Shown: positions 61,414 to 64,000 of the stretch, one piece after another
Numbering within the stretch: position 1 is the stretch's first letter
Layout: each line of letters opens with the position of its first letter
NCBI RefSeq assembly: GCF_012910785.2
Contig: NZ_WTVH02000001.1
Coordinates: 1 to 64,000, forward strand
Reading direction: 5' to 3'
DNA from: Aromatoleum buckelii
GTDB lineage: Bacteria; Pseudomonadota; Gammaproteobacteria; Burkholderiales; Rhodocyclaceae
Length of the DNA: 64,000 nt
The notes under the pieces: generated by a model
Told to the model about the DNA's origin: nothing
The model's input: the letters and a program-made list of their open reading frames with translations, nothing else
Databases searched by the model: none
Position numbers and translations under genes: made by a program

Positions 61414-61601
61414 GCGTCGAAGCCTCCTCTTTCCGTAAGGAGCACTCTCCCACGTTTGACGATCCTGTCTATGTCAAAATCGGTGATCGGGCCCGCCGTC
61501 AGGGCCGTCATCTCTTGGCTGATACCCGCACGGAGGGCCTCGGGTTCACCCGGCTCATGCTCCGCGTTTTTGTCTACCGACCGTCTGCCGCCATCAGTCA
61601 T
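61410..61601 (-). CDS. Small protein coupled to integrase
   Basis: 63 aa: MTDGGRRSVDKNAEHEPGEP then EALRAGISQEMTALTAGPIT and DFDIDRIVKRGRVLLTERGG. Its ATG (61599-61601) overlaps the stop of the preceding RHH gene as TGATG, and its stop overlaps the integrase start as ATGA. Unknown family; the tight coupling argues that it is real. Confidence 0.65.
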   Translation of the reverse strand: MTDGGRRSVDKNAEHEPGEPEALRAGISQEMTALTAGPITDFDIDRIVKRGRVLLTERGGFDA

Positions 61602-61888
61602 CACGTGCCATTCCTTTCGGGACCGTGAATTCGCGCACAGAAACGATCCGCGCGCGCGGCGGCGCAGGCCTCGTCTATGGCCGCCTGCAGTTCATCGGTG
61701 GGGATATCGGCGTTGCGCGCCTTGATGGCCTGCACGTTCTGATCAAACATCCGCCAGTGCACGGCGTCCTCGATGAAGCGGGAGATGTCGCCCTTGCGCA
61801 TCCCCTGAGCCTCCAGAAAAGCGCGCAGTGCGAAATCGGTTTCCCTGGAAACCGTCACCGTCCACCTTGTCGTCGAATCGTTGGCCAT
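61601..61888 (-). CDS. Ribbon-helix-helix protein (XACb0070-like)
   Basis: 95 aa from MANDSTTRWTVTVSRETDFA, the RHH strand-helix region, with LRAFLEAQGMRKGDISRFIE as the helices and a helical C-terminus. Probably an antitoxin-like DNA binder controlling the operon with the small protein and integrase. The upstream DNA is joined to a truncated ParE frame. Confidence 0.75.
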   Translation of the reverse strand: MANDSTTRWTVTVSRETDFALRAFLEAQGMRKGDISRFIEDAVHWRMFDQNVQAIKARNADIPTDELQAAIDEACAAARADRFCARIHGPERNGT

Positions 61889-62087
61889 GATCGAAGAGTG
61901 AGCGATAGCCTTGCCTGACCTCATCCCGCACGCGACCGAGCCCGGGATAATCCTGCAACCGGGCGATGCCGGCTTCGAGCTCGTCCAGGTATCTGTCGGC
62001 GTGTTGCTCGCCCCATTCCTCGTAGGTGTAGCGCCAGATTCCGATCAGGTCCTGTCTGGCGAGAGGGCGTTTGACGATCCTACGCAT
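61743..62087 (-). pseudogene. parE: ParE toxin, C-terminally truncated
   Basis: The first 66 codons are a normal RelE/ParE toxin (IVKRPLARQDLIGIWRYTYE; ADRYLDELEAGIARLQDYPG; VRDEVRQGYRSLF). The frame then runs out of phase into the 5' part of the RHH gene until 61743, lacking the last strands (the usual HVIYYRV-type end). It overlaps parD by 8 bp. A deletion joining parE to the RHH gene is the simplest explanation. Confidence 0.75.
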
Positions 62088-62331
62088 CCAGACCGGCTTG
62101 CCGCCGCGCGGCCCGTTTGATCTCCTGCAAATCGAGGGGCGAGTCCTCGCCGCTTTCCTCGCCCTCGATCAGGGCGCGGCGCAAGGCTTCCACCTTCTGC
62201 TCATGTTCTTCGAGCAGACGCAAGGATGCGCGGATGACTTCGCTTGCCGAACCGTAGCGGCCTTGGGCAATCTGGCTGGTAATGAAGCCTTCGAAATGCT
62301 CGCCGAGCGTCACGCTGGTGTTCTTTGCCAT
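62080..62331 (-). CDS. parD: ParD family antitoxin
   Basis: 83 aa from [20 protein letters not shown] with [20 protein letters not shown], the ParD ribbon-helix-helix, and a C-terminal toxin-binding tail. A palindrome lies 30 bp upstream. Its toxin partner downstream is truncated, so the antitoxin may now be orphaned. Confidence 0.88.
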   Translation of the reverse strand: MAKNTSVTLGEHFEGFITSQIAQGRYGSASEVIRASLRLLEEHEQKVEALRRALIEGEESGEDSPLDLQEIKRAARRQAGLDA

Positions 62332-62360
62332 GGCGGGGCTCTCCTTTCCAATATTTATAT

Positions 62361-62377
62361 ATACCAAATATTGGTAT
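62361..62377. promoter_or_regulatory. parD operator
   Basis: ATACCAA-ATA-TTGGTAT, perfect 7-bp arms, in an AT-rich promoter 30 bp before parD; ParD-type antitoxins bind such palindromes to autoregulate. Confidence 0.65.
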
Positions 62378-62859
62378 TGTAGGCAAGGAACAGGTTGCGC
62401 GGTACTTTAGCCACAATGCGCCCGCGGCCTCGTTGAACCTGCCATCTCGGCTGGCATCGTCGCCTCCCTTCTCGTCCCTTTATCCCCTGTTTCATGAATG
62501 ATAACGTCCTTTATCATTCTCAAAATATAAGGAAAAAGGGGGCGAAGCCGCCCCTCAAACCGATCAGCGATGGCTGTCAGGTGTTACCTTCACAGGGGGC
62601 GCCCCAACGGCACCTCTGCGGAAGTGCGAACTCACCCTCGCGACCCCCTGCTGTCATTCGACGTTCGGATGGTCCGATGGCAGGTCCCTGAGCATAGCTG
62701 TCACCCAGAGCGGCAATTGACAGGCGGCCCCTCGGCCTGACCCGCCGTTGGCCTCGTGGTCGGAATCGGGCGGCAATGCGCCGGATTCCCGTCGCTCACG
62801 CCCGCCCATGGTCAATGACCGCTTGCCCGACCGATGAACTCGAACTTTCGACTGCGGAT
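62378..62859. other. Intergenic region with one inverted repeat
   Basis: 480 bp without a recognised gene. Contains GAATGATAA (62496-62504) and TTATCATTC (62511-62519), a 9-bp inverted repeat with a 6-nt spacer in AT-rich DNA, possibly an operator or terminator for lost genes. Confidence 0.4.
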
Positions 62860-64000
62860 TCAACCGTTGGATGCAACAGCTCGGTGAAACCGTTCCGCTG
62901 GTGTCTGGTAATTGAGAGTCTTCCGTGGTCGCTCGTTCAATCGCCTCGCTACGGCATTCAGTTTGGCCTGCGAGTAGCCAGATAGATCGGTTCCCTTCGG
63001 GAAATACTGTCGCAATAGTCCATTGGTGTTCTCATTCGTTCCACGTTGCCACGGATTGCGCGGGTCGCAGAAATAGACCTGGATGGTGGTTGCCACCGTG
63101 AAGTGCTTGTGATCGGCCATCTCCTTGCCCCGATCCCACGTCAGTGATTGGTAGAGCTCGTGGGGCAATTTGCGGGCGTGCTTGATCAACGCTTTGACGA
63201 CCGTTTCCGTGTCCTTGCGGACAACCTTCACCAGCATCACGTAACGGGACTGGCGCTCCACGAGCGTGGCAATCTGGCTGTTGCCACTGCCGCACAGCAG
63301 GTCACCCTCCCAGTGTCCCGGCACTGCCCGGTCTTCGGCGGTGGCGGGTCGCTCGCTGATCGACACCGCGTCAAGAATTTTCCCGTGGTTGTCGGTCTTC
63401 TGCGTGTGGTGGCGCAAACGGCGCATGGCGCGCGTGCGACGCAAGTGCTCGAGCAACTCCTTCTTCAGCGCCCCGCGCGCCTGAATGAAGAGGCTGCGAT
63501 AGATGGTCTCGTGCGACACCTGGTAGTCCTCGTTACCCGGGTAAACACGCTTCAGCCATCCGGCGATCTGCTCCGGCGACCACTGCAACTGAAGTTTGCT
63601 GGTTACAACATGCGCCAGCGTCCGGTTCTCGACGAGTCTACAGGTCTTCGGACGACGCGCCCGCTCCCACGCCGCTTGGTCGGCCAAGTTAGCCCGATAG
63701 CGCCCTTGGTCGTCATTGCGATTGATTTCGCGGCTGACGGTCGATGGGGCACGTCGCAGGCGTGTTGCGATCGAGCGGATCGAACACCCCGCAACCAGTC
63801 CCCGCGAGATCTCTTCGCGTTCGGCAAGCGTCAGCGCCAAACGCGATCGGCACCTTGGCGCCGGCTGTATCCCGCCGCTCGCAGCCAAGACCCCTTGGAC
63901 GGACGAATGCCCTCGATCAAAGAGCTGCGCGATCTGTTGGAGCGAATCACCCTGCCTCCAACGCTCCCACATCAACGCCTTCTGGCTCTCGGTGTAGTAG
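62860..64000 (-). CDS. IS30-family transposase, 5' end beyond window
   Basis: At least 371 aa. The frame continues upstream to the window edge (YYTESQKALMWERWRQGDSL), so the true start lies outside. N-terminal HTHs (IAQLFDRGHSSVQGVLAASG; SIRSIATRLRRAPSTVSREI) and a DDE core: Asp in GHWEGDLLCGSGNSQIATLV, Asp in QSLTWDRGKEMADHKHFTVA, and Glu in NPWQRGTNENTNGLLRQYFP. Intact within the window. Confidence 0.9.
   Translation of the reverse strand, partial: YYTESQKALMWERWRQGDSLQQIAQLFDRGHSSVQGVLAASGGIQPAPRCRSRLALTLAEREEISRGLVAGCSIRSIATRLRRAPSTVSREINRNDDQGRYRANLADQAAWERARRPKTCRLVENRTLAHVVTSKLQLQWSPEQIAGWLKRVYPGNEDYQVSHETIYRSLFIQARGALKKELLEHLRRTRAMRRLRHHTQKTDNHGKILDAVSISERPATAEDRAVPGHWEGDLLCGSGNSQIATLVERQSRYVMLVKVVRKDTETVVKALIKHARKLPHELYQSLTWDRGKEMADHKHFTVATTIQVYFCDPRNPWQRGTNENTNGLLRQYFPKGTDLSGYSQAKLNAVARRLNERPRKTLNYQTPAERFHRAVASNG

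Noticed and set aside
1-64000. CRISPR arrays, rRNA or tRNA genes
   Set aside because: No regularly spaced short repeats and no recognisable rRNA or tRNA sequence were seen on reading; a dedicated scan was not possible.

Overview
The window looks like a mobile, plasmid-type accessory region of a high-GC betaproteobacterium, most probably a denitrifying aromatic degrader of the Azoarcus/Aromatoleum/Thauera group. The evidence is a complete IncP-type Tra1 conjugation block with oriT, many insertion sequences of the IS5, IS21, IS30 and IS200/IS605 families, several toxin-antitoxin and gene remnants, and a catabolic island whose gene content matches anaerobic phthalate degradation (class III CoA-transferase pair, UbiD-like phthaloyl-CoA decarboxylase, UbiX-like flavin prenyltransferase, TRAP uptake). 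Organism and plasmid assignment are inferred from gene content only; no rRNA, replication initiator or tRNA was seen.

Layout. 0.2-13 kb: assorted accessory genes: a TetR/glycosyltransferase pair with a 21-bp palindromic operator, an IS5-family element inserted in the last codons of the glycosyltransferase, a two-component pair, an MFS/nitronate monooxygenase operon divergent from a LysR gene, a secreted nuclease, psiF, an XRE regulator, an H-NS-type protein, and an SRAP / HNH / HIT cluster. 13-15.2 kb: two IS5-family elements. 15.2-36.1 kb: the catabolic island. It opens with idi (IPP isomerase) divergent from an IclR regulator, followed by ubiX-pcd copy 1 with a stub of the CoA-transferase gene, a NitT/TauT-type ABC transporter, a second and different UbiD-family decarboxylase, a porin, an EamA transporter, then ubiX-pcd copy 2 with the intact CoA-transferase pair, a TAXI-TRAP transporter and a small ABM-domain membrane protein. 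36.2-37 kb: IS5-family copy. 37.2-50.2 kb: traM-traL-traK / oriT / traJ-traI(traH)-traG-traF-traE-traD-traC. 50.2-64 kb: two identical IS200/IS605 elements (tnpA/tnpB) flanking an IS21 element, a broken HigB-like toxin and a Fic protein with an altered active site; then fragments of four genes, a translationally coupled integrase operon, a ParD/truncated ParE module and an IS30 transposase running off the right edge.

How the catabolic genes probably work together (inference from families): the porin and the TRAP and ABC systems import aromatic carboxylates; the CoA-transferase pair makes phthaloyl-CoA; the UbiD-like decarboxylase makes benzoyl-CoA using prenylated FMN supplied by the UbiX-like protein; Idi may raise the dimethylallyl donor pool for UbiX. 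A shared inverted repeat of the form GTCC-N7-GGAC (or TTCC-N7-GGAA) occurs in front of idi/iclR, both ubiX copies and the TAXI gene, which suggests one IclR-controlled regulon.

The main points of interest are the 2.37-kb perfectly identical duplicated decarboxylase module behind diverged promoters, the shared operator, the idi link to prFMN demand, and the non-canonical UbiD active-site motif in the duplicated decarboxylase beside a canonical paralogue.
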